64,000 nt of DNA from VRUE01 sp963764365 (GCA_963764365.1 CAVXSI010000015.1:280071-344070); one strand, 5' to 3'. Shown: positions 24,666-32,982, counted from the first letter of the stretch. Notes: a model not told the origin generated them from the letters alone. Translations and numbers: made by a program.

Positions 24666-25402
24666 ATGAAGCAGGGGATGCGGCGCAACGCGCCGGCTCT
24701 GGCGGTGGCTGGAATCGCTCTGTTCGTCGCGCTCGGGGGGAGCGTGTACGCGGCGAGGCGGGGGCACCGGATCAACGGCGAGGCGGTGAGGGCGAAGTCC
24801 CTGCCGGGCAACCGGCTGAAGGTGAAGTCGGTCCCGGGCAACCGGCTGAAGCCGCACTCGATCGCCGCCGGCGCTTTGCGGCCGGGTGCGATCGCCGCCG
24901 CCGTGCAGCCTTCGGCGTCGGCGCCGCTGACCGGGGCCGCGATCGACGAGTCGACGCTGGGCAAGGTGCCGGAGGCGGTGCACGCCGACAGCGCCGACAC
25001 CGCCCAGAGCGCGATCGACGCGCAGACCGCGCTCAACGCCGTCAACGCGATCGACGCGCAGAAGGTCAACGGCTACGGCGCCGGCTGCGGACCGGGCACC
25101 GTCCTCTTCACCGGCTCCTGCTGGCAGGCCTCGTCGAGCGGCGCCGCCGTGAGCGCGCCGCAGGCGGCGCTCGAATGCGCCAAACAGGGCGGCGCCCTGC
25201 CGGAGGCGCTGCAACTCGCCGCCTTCGCCCAGCAGCCAAGCGTCAGCCTGAACAAAGGGGACGAGTGGTCGAGTGACGTTACGAACGTGTCAGGACTCGA
25301 TGTCTATGGGGTCGCAACTGTCTCTGAGTACGGGTGGCGTCAGCTTCATTAACGTCGACCGAATCCCTGCACTACCGCTGCGTAATCCCCCTTCTCAGCT
25401 GA
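24666..25402 (+). CDS. Thermoleophilia-type surface protein, frameshift near its C-terminus
   Basis: This secreted protein opens with MKQGMRRNAPALAVAGIALF then VALGGSVYAA, a signal-anchor pattern I associate with Solirubrobacterales surface proteins. Short degenerate repeats follow (KSLPGNRLKVKSVPGNRLK). The C-terminal part has two cysteines (GCGPGTVLFTGSCW). The start ATG 24666 has GGGAGAAG just upstream. In the first frame it stops at 25352 after SEYGWRQLH. Shifting frame near 25335 gives ASLTSTESLHYRCVIPLLS with a stop at 25402, matching the RCV-x-PL ending usual in this group. A single indel is therefore likely. Function unknown; transcribed divergently from the riboswitch operon. Confidence 0.65.
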
Positions 25403-25478
25403 CCTCCGCGCCCGCCGACCCGTCCGGCCCGCCCGCGCCGCGCTCTATCCTGACCGGCGATGCGAATCGGCCCGCTCG

Positions 25479-25564
25479 GAACCTGTTTCGAAAACCCGCC
25501 CGTGCGGCCGGCGAGCGCCGGTCCGCCGCCGCCAGGCGCGCCCGAGGGACCTTGAAACAGGTTC
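25479..25564. repeat. 86-bp inverted repeat at the protease start
   Basis: GAACCTGTTTC (25479-25489) and GAAACAGGTTC (25554-25564) are perfect 11-bp inverted repeats around a very GC-rich centre. The right arm includes the probable TTG start and first codons of the protease gene, so folding of the mRNA could hide the start, or the element has supplied a new start. Confidence 0.55.
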
Positions 25565-26472
25565 TCTGCGCCAGCCGTCGCGTCATCGGCTCGCTCGCGG
25601 CGCTGCTCTGCCTCGCCGCCGCCTGCGCCGGCCCCGCCGCCGCGGCGCCGGCCCGCCTCCACCCCGCCTCCACCCCGCGCGGCGAGGCCGCCCGGGTCGC
25701 CCGCTTCTGGACGCCGGCGCGGATGCGCGGCGCACCCCCGCTCGACGCGGCCCGCCGCGCGCCGGTGCCGGCGCACGTCAGCTTCGCCCCGGTACCGGAA
25801 CCGACCCTCCCTCCCCACACGGTGAACGGGCGGCTGTTCGTCCGCCAGGGCAGGAACGCCGGCTACTGCTCGGCGACCGCGATCAACAGCGCCAGCCGCC
25901 GGCTCGTCCTCACCGCCGCGCACTGCGTCAACTCCGGGCCCTCGGAACGGCCCGGCGACGGCGTCTGGTCGAGCTTCCTCGAGTTCGTCCCCGCCTACTC
26001 GGGCGGGGCGGCTCCGTTCGGCGCCTTCATCGCCCACCGCAAGCAGATCTTCGCGCCGCGGCAGTGGGTCCGGCTCGGCAACCCGAACTTCGACGTCGGC
26101 GCGGTCCTCGTCGACCCCAACGCCGAAGGCGTCAACGTCGCCGACGCGGTCGGCGGCGGCGCCGCGATCGCGCTCAACCGCAGCCGTCACGAGGAATTCC
26201 AGACCTTCGGCTACCCCGGCACCAGCCGCTGGATGGAGGGCTGCGACTCGCCCTACGTCGGCGACGACGCGCTCACCTACCGGGTGCCAGGCCCACCGAC
26301 GATCGCGATCCGCTGCCACTGGGCGCCGGGCGCCAGCGGCGGCGGCTGGCTGATCGAAGGCGGCGCCGCGATCAACGGCCTCACCAGCTACGGCAAGCCC
26401 CGCGACAAGCGCCACACCTTCGGCCCCTACTTCAGCAGCCGCAACGTCGGCCAACTCGTCGCCGGCTTCTGA
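25552..26472 (+). CDS. Secreted trypsin-like serine protease
   Basis: This is a 306-residue exported protease of the chymotrypsin/trypsin fold (glutamyl-endopeptidase-like). The signal region is VIGSLAALLCLAAACAGPAA. The triad is visible: His in LVLTAAHCVN, Asp in NPNFDVGAVLVD, Ser in WAPGASGGGWLIEG. A Cys pair (GYCSATAINS with AAHCVN, and GCDSPYVG with IRCHW) suggests two disulphides. I chose TTG 25552 because it precedes the signal peptide and has GAGGG upstream; an in-frame extension further 5' overlaps the previous gene and looks non-coding. The start falls in one arm of an inverted repeat. Substrate is unknown. Confidence 0.82.
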   Translation: MKQVLCASRRVIGSLAALLCLAAACAGPAAAAPARLHPASTPRGEAARVARFWTPARMRGAPPLDAARRAPVPAHVSFAPVPEPTLPPHTVNGRLFVRQGRNAGYCSATAINSASRRLVLTAAHCVNSGPSERPGDGVWSSFLEFVPAYSGGAAPFGAFIAHRKQIFAPRQWVRLGNPNFDVGAVLVDPNAEGVNVADAVGGGAAIALNRSRHEEFQTFGYPGTSRWMEGCDSPYVGDDALTYRVPGPPTIAIRCHWAPGASGGGWLIEGGAAINGLTSYGKPRDKRHTFGPYFSSRNVGQLVAGF

Positions 26473-26478
26473 CATACA

Positions 26479-26547
26479 CCACCGCCCCCTCCCAGGGAGC
26501 GAAGCGACCGGTGATCCGGCGTAGCCGGATTCGTCCGGGGGCGGTGG
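26479..26547. terminator. Nested hairpin between convergent genes
   Basis: CCACCGCCCCC (26479-26489) pairs with GGGGGCGGTGG (26537-26547). A second stem, ATCCGGC/GCCGGAT with loop GTA (26514-26530), lies inside. It follows the protease stop by six bases and faces the TPR gene from the other strand. No U-tract is present. It resembles the other boundary hairpins in this window in placement. Nothing else is seen up to 26685. Confidence 0.55.
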
Positions 26548-26685
26548 CAATCGCCGGAATCAACGCTGCCTCCTCCGCTCCCAGTCATGGCTGAAGGATC
26601 AGAGATGGACAGCATGGCCTTCGCGCCCGCGGGCAGCCGGCGCCGCTCGCGGAGAATCGGATCGTGAGGTTCGCCGATCGGTTGT

Positions 26686-27060
26686 TCAGGGGGCGGCGAG
26701 GAGGTCGCGGTAGAAGCGGTAGTCGCGCCGCTCCGGGCGCAGGTTGGCGGCCAGCGCCAGGTGGTGGCGGGCGCGCTCGCGCTCGCCGGTCTTGGCCAGC
26801 GCCCGGCCGAGGCAGAAGTGGGCGAAGTCGTTGACCTGGTGGGTGTCGACGACCGCCTCGAACTCCTCGACCGCGGCGGCGAAGCGGCCGCAGCGGAAGT
26901 AGGCGCGGCCGAGCGCCTCGCGCACCGATGACTTCTCCGGCGCCCGGCTCGCCGCCTCCTCCAGGGGCCGGGTCGCCTGCTCGAAGTCGGCCTCCTCGAG
27001 CAACTCGATTCCACGCCTGTACAGGGTCAGGGTCGAAACGCTGCTCGAGGCGGAGCTCAC
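26686..27060 (-). CDS. TPR-repeat protein
   Basis: This 124-residue soluble helical protein is built of about three tetratricopeptide repeats. YRRGIELLEEADFEQATRPL, SSVREALGRAYFRCGRFAAA and FAHFCLGRALAKTGERERAR each keep the small residue/aromatic spacing of TPR helices. No catalytic domain. TPR proteins mediate protein-protein contacts; the partner is not evident from context, since neighbours are a secreted protease and a copper protein transcribed from the other strand. The start is GTG 27060. Confidence 0.75.
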   Translation of the reverse strand: MSSASSSVSTLTLYRRGIELLEEADFEQATRPLEEAASRAPEKSSVREALGRAYFRCGRFAAAVEEFEAVVDTHQVNDFAHFCLGRALAKTGERERARHHLALAANLRPERRDYRFYRDLLAAP

Positions 27061-27100
27061 CCGAACCAGTTTAAGCCGGGCGCCGACGGACCTGACGAAC

Positions 27101-27134
27101 GGTTATCGCGGTCGCAACCGGCTGGGGTCTACCG
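27101..27134 (+). promoter_or_regulatory. Conserved block upstream of the first CuA-like cupredoxin
   Basis: GGTTAT at 27101-27106 and GGGGTCTACCG at 27124-27134 recur with the same 23-base offset upstream of the second cupredoxin (28832-28865), while the bases between differ. GTCTA resembles the -10 of ECF-sigma promoters, but the spacing to GGTTAT is longer than usual. Shared control of the two genes is inferred. Confidence 0.5.
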
Positions 27135-27185
27135 CTACGGCCGCGGCGGCTCGATTCTCCCTCCGTGCAACCGAAGGAGAAAGCG

Positions 27186-27692
27186 ATGCCAGCCAAGAAG
27201 CAAAGATCGAACAGTTCAGGAATCACCCAGCTAGCCGCGGGCTTCGCGGTGCTGATCTCGATGGCGGCCCTGCTCGGAGTGGCGTTTCGGGTCGAAGACC
27301 AGAACAAGGCGGAAACCGCGAACGCGGCCGTCTCGACCGCGCCGGCCGAAAGCCTCGCCCTGGTCGTCAAGTCCGACGAGGAGAAGGGCAAGAAGGGGTC
27401 CGACGGCAACTGGCACGACGCCTTCCTGCCCGCCGACCTCTCGGTCAAGGCCGGAGCGACCGTGCGTGTCACCGTCAAGAACTACGACGACATGCCCCAC
27501 ACGTTCACCGCCGCCGAGCTGGGCGTGAACGCGAAGATCCCGGCCGGGTCCGAAGACAAGCCCAGCACGGTCACCTTCAGCTTCCAGGCGCCGCCGGAAG
27601 CGGGAAGCTACGAATGGTTCTGCGCCCTGCCCTGCGACCCGTGGGCGATGACCCACGACGGGTTCATGAAGGGTCGCATCAGGGTCGCCTGA
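27186..27692 (+). CDS. Membrane-anchored cupredoxin with CuA-like ligand loop
   Basis: This 168-residue protein has an N-terminal membrane segment (ITQLAAGFAVLISMAALLGV) and one cupredoxin domain facing outward. Ligand candidates are His in DDMPHTFTA and the loop FCALPCDPWAMTHDGFMKGR: Cys-x3-Cys-x6-His-x3-Met. Cytochrome oxidase subunit II has Cys-x3-Cys-x3-His-x2-Met for its dinuclear CuA site, so this looks like an expanded version. No haem-copper oxidase subunits are nearby. The ATG 27186 follows AAGGAG. A close paralogue with the same loop lies 1.2 kb downstream. Electron transfer to an unknown partner is the likely role. Confidence 0.8.
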   Translation: MPAKKQRSNSSGITQLAAGFAVLISMAALLGVAFRVEDQNKAETANAAVSTAPAESLALVVKSDEEKGKKGSDGNWHDAFLPADLSVKAGATVRVTVKNYDDMPHTFTAAELGVNAKIPAGSEDKPSTVTFSFQAPPEAGSYEWFCALPCDPWAMTHDGFMKGRIRVA

Positions 27693-27786
27693 TCGGCTGG
27701 CAACGCACACCGGCACCGACGGCCGCCGTGGCGGCCGTCGGTGCGTCCGGACGGCGACGCCGCCGCGGCGGTCACAATGCGACCCG

Positions 27787-28779
27787 ATGGGAAAGCTCGT
27801 ACGGATGCCCGAGCTGGCCGAGTTGCGGGCCTTCTGCGCGGCGGTCGACCTCGGCAGCCTCGGCAAGGCGGCGCGCCTGCTGCAGGTCAGCCAGCCCGCG
27901 CTCTCCAAGCGGCTGCGCAACCTGGAGGGACTGAGCGGCTCGACCCTGCTGGAGCGGTCCCCGCGCGGCGTCACGCCGACCCCCGCAGGCAGGCAGCTGT
28001 ACGCCGCCACGCAGTCTCTGCTGGCGGAGGCGGAGGCCGTCGAAGCGCTGATGGAGGGGCTCGACACGAGCCGGGCGCCGGTGCGGCTGGCGGCGAGCCC
28101 GACGATGGCCGAGTTCGTCCTGCCGTCGCTGCTGGTCGAGCTCGAGGGCAGGCACGAGAGCCACCTCTCGGTCGAGCTGTCGATCGCCAACTCGAGCGCG
28201 GCCCGGGCGCTGGTGCTGGAGGGGCGGGCGGAGCTCGGCGTCGTCGCCGCCGGCGGGTCGCCGGCGGCGAACGGGAGGGACCTCTGCGAATCGCCGTTCC
28301 GTGAGGACGAGATCGTGCTCGCCGTCCCGCAGGGCCATTCCTGGGCGGCCGCGGAGGAAGTCGACCCGGCCGAGCTGGTCTCGACGCGGCTGGTCATGCG
28401 CGACCCCGGGGCCAGCAGCCGCGGCGTCGTCGCCGAAGAGCTGGAGGCGCTGGGCCTCTCGCTGGCGCCGCCGCTGGCGGAGATCGGCAGCACCGCCGCG
28501 GCGATCGCCGCGGCGAGATCCGAGGGCGCCCCGGTCCTCCTCTCCACCCTGGCGCTGAGCGAGCCCGCGCCCGCCGGCCTGGTGCTGCGCCGGGTGGCCG
28601 GCCTGCGCTTCGAGCGGCACTTCGTCCTGATCCACAGCGGCGAGGAGGGCCTGCCGGCGCCCGCCCGGGTGCTCGTCCGCCACCTGCTCGAGTCGGTCTC
28701 TCCCCGGCTCTCGCCGTCCGTTGCGGCGGCACCCCCCGGGGAACCGCGCTCCGCGGCGACCTCCCGCCGCTCGCGATAG
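27787..28779 (+). CDS. LysR-family transcriptional regulator
   Basis: This is a 330-residue LysR-type regulator. The N-terminal winged helix-turn-helix (FCAAVDLGSLGKAARLLQVS, QPALSKRLRNLEGL, LLERSPRGVTPTPAGRQLY) is complete. The effector domain follows (VRLAASPTMAEFVLPSLLVE, AELGVVAAGGSPAA, LVMRDPGASSRGVVAEELEA). It sits between two paralogous cupredoxin genes, both in the same direction, so it may control one or both. A 12-3-12 palindrome at 28817-28843, before the second cupredoxin, is a candidate operator. The start could also be ATG 27805. The C-terminal 30 residues are low-complexity. Confidence 0.88.
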   Translation: MGKLVRMPELAELRAFCAAVDLGSLGKAARLLQVSQPALSKRLRNLEGLSGSTLLERSPRGVTPTPAGRQLYAATQSLLAEAEAVEALMEGLDTSRAPVRLAASPTMAEFVLPSLLVELEGRHESHLSVELSIANSSAARALVLEGRAELGVVAAGGSPAANGRDLCESPFREDEIVLAVPQGHSWAAAEEVDPAELVSTRLVMRDPGASSRGVVAEELEALGLSLAPPLAEIGSTAAAIAAARSEGAPVLLSTLALSEPAPAGLVLRRVAGLRFERHFVLIHSGEEGLPAPARVLVRHLLESVSPRLSPSVAAAPPGEPRSAATSRRSR

Positions 28780-28816
28780 TCGTCGGGCGAGCGCGGCGCC
28801 GCTCGCTGCTCCGCCA

Positions 28817-28865
28817 CAGCCCATAACCAGGGGTTATGGGCTGCCGTACCAGGCGGGGTCTACCG
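28817..28865 (+). promoter_or_regulatory. Palindromic operator candidate and conserved promoter block
   Basis: CAGCCCATAACC (28817-28828) and GGTTATGGGCTG (28832-28843) are a perfect 12-bp inverted repeat with a 3-base centre, downstream of the LysR gene and upstream of the second cupredoxin. The right arm begins the GGTTAT...GGGGTCTACCG block (28832-28865) shared with the first cupredoxin upstream region. The first copy lacks the left arm, so the palindrome may be specific to the second gene. Confidence 0.55.
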
Positions 28866-28950
28866 GCGCGGCCTGCGCGGCCATAGCTTGACCACAACCG
28901 AAATCCACAAGCCCTCCGGTGTTGGGACGGGCAGTAATGAGGAGGCAGCA

Positions 28951-29463
28951 ATGAGAACAGCAACCGACAGGACCTCAGCCAGGCGTCGGAGACCCCTGGG
29001 GCTGGGGTTGCTTGAGCTGGGCGTGCTCGGAGCGCTGGCCCTGATGGCGCTGGCGCTGGGCGCATGCGGGGGCAGCTCGTCGTCGGCGAACACCGCGGCG
29101 CAGTCCCAGGAAGGCGCCGAAAACGTCAAGCTGGTCGTCAAATCGGACGAGCAGAAGGCGAAGAAGGGGCCCGACGGCAACTGGCACGATGCATTCCTGC
29201 CGGCGAACTTCTCGGTCGAGGCCGGGGACACCGTACACGTCACCGTCTACAACTACGACGACATGCCCCACACCTTCACCTCGGCCGACATGGGCGTCAA
29301 CGAAAAGATCGCCGCCGGCTCCGAGGAGAAGCCGAGCGAGACGACGTTCACCTTCACCGCGCCACAGAAGTCCGGCAGCTACGAATGGTTCTGCGCGCTG
29401 CCCTGCGACCCGTGGGCGATGAACCACATCGGCTACATGAGGGGCCGCGTCACGGTCGCCTGA
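28951..29463 (+). CDS. Lipoprotein cupredoxin with CuA-like ligand loop (paralogue)
   Basis: This 170-residue lipoprotein paralogue of the 27186 gene has a signal peptide ending LMALALGACGG (lipobox LGAC), a Ser/Ala linker, then the cupredoxin domain: GNWHDAFLPANFSVEAGDTV, His in DDMPHTFTS and the loop FCALPCDPWAMNHIGYMRGR. The two Cys, the His and the terminal Met of the loop are all kept in both copies while neighbouring residues differ, which supports their being ligands. ATG 28951 is chosen over the upstream ATG 28888 because GGAGG lies five bases before it. Anchoring differs between the two copies: a lipid here, a membrane helix in the other. Confidence 0.82.
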   Translation: MRTATDRTSARRRRPLGLGLLELGVLGALALMALALGACGGSSSSANTAAQSQEGAENVKLVVKSDEQKAKKGPDGNWHDAFLPANFSVEAGDTVHVTVYNYDDMPHTFTSADMGVNEKIAAGSEEKPSETTFTFTAPQKSGSYEWFCALPCDPWAMNHIGYMRGRVTVA

Positions 29464-29637
29464 GCGGCCGCAGACCCCCCGGCGCCACCGGCCGCCGCAA
29501 CGGCGGCCGGTGGCGTTTCCGCGACGCCCGCCTTGCGCCCGCGGCGAGCCGAGCGGACGTCTGAGGCCGCTCGACACCGCGCCGTCGCGGTGCTACGGTC
29601 GCCCTCACCCCAACGACCTCTCGACTGGAGGGTGAAC

Positions 29638-30675
29638 GTGAAACGCACCTTGCCCCTGTGGCTCCTGACCGGCCTCTTCGCCCTGCTCGCCGTGGGCCTG
29701 ATCGCCGCCCCGACCGCCGGCGCGAAGTCGTGCAAGAGGGCCACGAACATCGAGGCGATCATCGACGACTCGGGCTCGATGGCGGGAACCGACCCGAACC
29801 GCCTGCGCGTGCAGGGGCTCGACCTGCTGATCAACACCCTCAGCTCGTCGACCTACCTCGGCGCGGTCGAGTTCGGATCCGGGTCCGAATTCATCGGCAT
29901 CCCGCCCGCCAACACCGTCTTCCCGCCGGAGCCGGTCGGCCCCAACGCAGCCGCCATGCAGGCCTCCCTCAACCAGATGATCAACGCCGACAACGGCGCC
30001 ACCGACTACAACGGCGCCTTTGCCAAGGCCGACGCCGACAACCCCACCGCCGACGCGCGGATCTTCCTCACCGACGGCGGCCACAACGCCGGTCCCTACA
30101 CCGAAGCCCACCTCGGCCATCCGGTGCCGACCTACGTGATCGGCCTCGGGATCGTCGCGCCCGAAGACCTGGCGCGGCTGCAAAAAATAGCCGCCGACAC
30201 GGGCGGCAGGTACTTCCCGCTGGAAGACTCGGGGCAGCTGCAGGCGGTGATGACCAGTGTCGGCGCGGCGCTCACCTGTCAGACGCCGCCACGGCAGTTC
30301 AGCGACCTGCTCAGCCAGGGCGAAAGCGCGGGCCACAACGTCGGGGTCACCGGGCAGACCCGCGCGATCCAGATAACGCTCACCTGGGCGAACCCCGTCG
30401 ACCGGTTCAAGCTCTATGGCTTGAAGGTCATCGCCGGAGGCCAGACGGTCGCCAAGGCCTCGGCCTCCTCGGCCTCCGCCTCGCGGCGCCGCCATCACCG
30501 CAAGCCGCGCAAGCTGAAGGTCGAACAGACGACGAGCTCGACCTACACGGTGCTGACGATCAGGCACCTGCGGAAGGGACGGCTGCGCTTCAAGGTTCGT
30601 GCCGCGAAGCTCCGCTCGGCCTCCGAAGCGACGCTGATCACGCAGGTCAGCCAGAGCCGTCGCAAGCACAAATAG
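29638..30675 (+). CDS. Secreted von Willebrand factor A-domain protein
   Basis: This is a 345-residue exported protein. The signal peptide (LPLWLLTGLFALLAVGLIAA) is followed by a vWA domain whose MIDAS is visible: DDSGSMAG (D-x-S-x-S), Thr in GATDYNGAF and Asp in FLTDGGHN. The C-terminal third is a beta-rich domain with a basic Ser/Arg tail (SASASRRRHHRKPRK), perhaps cell-wall binding. GTG 29638 is preceded by GGAGG at a good distance. vWA domains bind metal-dependent protein ligands; an adhesion or matrix role is inferred. No partner chaperone ATPase genes are nearby. Confidence 0.8.
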   Translation: MKRTLPLWLLTGLFALLAVGLIAAPTAGAKSCKRATNIEAIIDDSGSMAGTDPNRLRVQGLDLLINTLSSSTYLGAVEFGSGSEFIGIPPANTVFPPEPVGPNAAAMQASLNQMINADNGATDYNGAFAKADADNPTADARIFLTDGGHNAGPYTEAHLGHPVPTYVIGLGIVAPEDLARLQKIAADTGGRYFPLEDSGQLQAVMTSVGAALTCQTPPRQFSDLLSQGESAGHNVGVTGQTRAIQITLTWANPVDRFKLYGLKVIAGGQTVAKASASSASASRRRHHRKPRKLKVEQTTSSTYTVLTIRHLRKGRLRFKVRAAKLRSASEATLITQVSQSRRKHK

Positions 30676-30864
30676 TCTCGAAGCTCAGCACCGGATCGCC
30701 GGCCCGGGCCGGCGATCCGGTGGCGCGCGGTTTGGCCACGCGTTAAGGGCCCCAAGAACGGCGAAGCGGCCCGCCGGCGCCGCCCAGTGCGCCATGATTA
30801 AGGTGAAGATGATTAGATCGTGTAGCTAGATTCTTCACACTCAAGATCGAGAGGGGACAACGAG

Positions 30865-31092
30865 GTGGACTTCGTAGAGGCAAGGATCATCTGGCACAAG
30901 CTGCGACTGCGCATCCTCGCTTCGGTGAGGGCAAGGCCATCGCGGGCGACCGACCTGACGCGCGAGCTCGGCCCGCCTCTGAACAAAGTCGTCCATCACC
31001 TCACCGTGCTCGAGCGCAGCGACTTCATCCAACCGGTCGAGGGCCAGGACCCCGACTGCGCCGACCCGATCTTCGAAGCCGTCCCGCGCTAG
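30865..31092 (+). CDS. Small winged-helix (ArsR-like) protein
   Basis: This 75-residue protein is essentially one winged helix: IIWHKLRLRILASVRARPSR, ATDLTRELGPPLNKVVHHLT, VLERSDFIQPVEGQ. It fits the ArsR/GntR-type DNA-binding fold without an effector domain. No Cys-based metal site of ArsR is present. GTG 30865 follows GAGGGG. It is the last gene before tRNA-Thr and the biosynthetic operon, transcribed in the same direction, so it could regulate that operon, but no operator evidence is visible. Confidence 0.65.
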   Translation: MDFVEARIIWHKLRLRILASVRARPSRATDLTRELGPPLNKVVHHLTVLERSDFIQPVEGQDPDCADPIFEAVPR

Positions 31093-31221
31093 CCGAAACG
31101 CCCCTTCCGGGCCGCTCCGGGGCGCCCACCGTTCCCGAGTGGACAGTCGCTTGACCGCGCTGTTACACTCAACCAAAATTTATCAATAGAGCGTCGCTCG
31201 CGGCGCTCGTGGGATCAACGG

Positions 31222-31294
31222 GCACCAGTACCTCAATCGGTTAGAGGATCGGGTTTGTAAGCCGAGGATCCGGGTTCGAGCCCCGGCTGGTGCA
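31222..31294 (+). tRNA. tRNA-Thr (anticodon UGU)
   Basis: A complete 73-base cloverleaf. The acceptor arms GCACCAG/CTGGTGC are perfect. The D-arm is CCTC/GAGG with GG in the loop, the anticodon loop is TTTGTAA (anticodon TGT), and the T-arm CCGGG/CCCGG has loop TTCGAGC. The anticodon stem has one G-G mismatch at its loop end. G1-C72 and C2-G71 fit threonine identity. CCA is not encoded. The discriminator A (31294) is also the A of an ATG in frame with the ArgRS-like gene. Confidence 0.93.
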
Positions 31295-31317
31295 TGGTGA
31301 GGCGAGGGACGGCGACC

Positions 31318-32982
31318 ATGGACATCAATCTCTTCGACCATTTCGACGACGCCGCGGGCGGGGACCGGGCCCACTGGGCGCTGCGGGCGCCCTACCGGCC
31401 GCACGACCGCTTCGACCTGATGCTGGTCCCCCGGGTCGGCGACTGGGAGCGGCACGCCGACTCGCTGCGGGCGCTGGAGGAGATCGAGCGGGAGCCGTGG
31501 GTCGCGGCGGTCGACCGCGACGGCGGCCGGGTCTGGGCGCGGGTCGTCGATGAGATGGTCGAGCGCCGCGGCGCCGCCCTGGAGGAGCGCGAGGGCGCCG
31601 AGGACTACGGCGAGATCGCCGCGGGGCGCCGCTTCGCGCTCAACTTCTGGGACGCCAATTCGACCAAGGCGCTGCACATCGGCCACCTGCGCAACCTCGG
31701 GCTCGGCAACGCGCTCGGCGCCGCCCTGACCCAGGCCGGCGGCCGGGTCGAGCGGCGCAGCATCATCTGCGACATCGGCCGCAGCATGGGCGAGGCGATG
31801 GCCGGGGTCGTGCGCAGCGGCCGCTACCCACAGGCCTCCGCCGAGGGCAACGGCGTCAAGAGCGACCACTTCGTCGGCTACTGCTACGCCGACTACGTCA
31901 AGAACGGCTCCTCGCTGGGACTCGGCTCCGACCACCCGGCCGACTCGCTGACCCGCGAGGTCGACGTCCGGAACGACAGCGCCGACGAGCTGCTGCAGCG
32001 GGTGCTGGACGGCGACCGGACGGCGCTCGAGCTGTGGTCGCGGACGCGGGCCTGGGCGATCTCCGGGCAGCGCAAGACGCTGGCCCGGCTCGGCATCTCC
32101 TTCGACCGCGTCTTCTTCGAGTCCGACTTCCTGCCCGAGGTCGGCGAGCTGACCGAGCTCGGGCTGCAGGAGGGGACGCTTGAGAAGCGGGTCGACGGCA
32201 CCGTCGTCTACATGACCGGTCGCGAGGAGCTGGAGGAAATGCCGCTGGTCCGCTCCGACGGCGTCCCGACCCAGCACATGCGGGCGCTGGCCTACTGGCT
32301 GGCCGACACCGGCCTCGACGGCACGACCTCGGTCCAGGTCTGCGGCCAGGAGTGGTTCGCCCACGTCGCCTGCCGCCGCCGGCTGATGGCCGAGCTGGTC
32401 CGCACCGACGGCGGCAACGGCTTCCACCCCTACCACGACATCTTCCACGGGATGGTCGCCAAGGAGAGCGAGAAGATCGCCTCGAGCAAGCAGGATGCGC
32501 TGCTGATCGACCACCTGATCGAGTGGATCGACGAGCAGATCGAGGCCGACCCGCGCCGCGCGGCGGTCCGCGACGCCCACCCGGCGCCGGAGCGGATCGC
32601 CCCCCAGGTCGCGCTCGGCTACTTCCTCCTGCACCCGGCGACCAGGAAGGTCAGCTTCGAGCCGGAGAAGCTGCTGGCCGGCGGCAGGAGCCTCGGCTGG
32701 GACGCCGCGCGGGCGCGGGCGCGTCGCAGCCCCGAGGACACCGCGCCGATCGGTGGCCGGGCCGCGGACCCCGACTACCGCTTCGCCGTCCTGCAGGCCG
32801 AGATGTACCGGCGCCACCTCGCCCTCGCCGTGGAGCGGCTCGACCCGATCCCGCTCGCCCGCCACAGCTCGCACCTGGCCCGCTGGCACCTCAAGCGCGG
32901 GCGCGGCGCCCACGTCGACCGGGTGGTCGGGGCGGTCCTCGACGACAGCGCCCGCGGGCTCGGCCTGGAGGGACAGCCGTGA
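31318..32982 (+). CDS. Arginyl-tRNA synthetase paralogue
   Basis: This is a 554-residue class I synthetase-like protein of the ArgRS group. ANSTKALHIGHLRNLGLGNA carries the HIGH motif, RSIICDIGRSMG the following conserved strand, and KESEKIASSKQDALL replaces the KMSKS loop. The C-terminal helices (ALAVERLDPIPLARHSSHLA) resemble a diverged DALR domain. Similarity to a housekeeping ArgRS looks remote, and the gene heads a tightly packed operon of secondary-metabolism enzymes. Roles to consider are aminoacylation for a tRNA- or adenylate-dependent bond in the product, or a resistant target copy. ATG 31318 is preferred (GAGGGAC upstream) over ATG 31294, which overlaps the tRNA. Confidence 0.75.
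   Translation: MDINLFDHFDDAAGGDRAHWALRAPYRPHDRFDLMLVPRVGDWERHADSLRALEEIEREPWVAAVDRDGGRVWARVVDEMVERRGAALEEREGAEDYGEIAAGRRFALNFWDANSTKALHIGHLRNLGLGNALGAALTQAGGRVERRSIICDIGRSMGEAMAGVVRSGRYPQASAEGNGVKSDHFVGYCYADYVKNGSSLGLGSDHPADSLTREVDVRNDSADELLQRVLDGDRTALELWSRTRAWAISGQRKTLARLGISFDRVFFESDFLPEVGELTELGLQEGTLEKRVDGTVVYMTGREELEEMPLVRSDGVPTQHMRALAYWLADTGLDGTTSVQVCGQEWFAHVACRRRLMAELVRTDGGNGFHPYHDIFHGMVAKESEKIASSKQDALLIDHLIEWIDEQIEADPRRAAVRDAHPAPERIAPQVALGYFLLHPATRKVSFEPEKLLAGGRSLGWDAARARARRSPEDTAPIGGRAADPDYRFAVLQAEMYRRHLALAVERLDPIPLARHSSHLARWHLKRGRGAHVDRVVGAVLDDSARGLGLEGQP

Noticed and set aside
31294..31317. ATG 31294 as the start of the ArgRS-like gene
   Set aside because: It shares its A with the tRNA 3' end and has no ribosome-binding site; ATG 31318 has GAGGGAC upstream.
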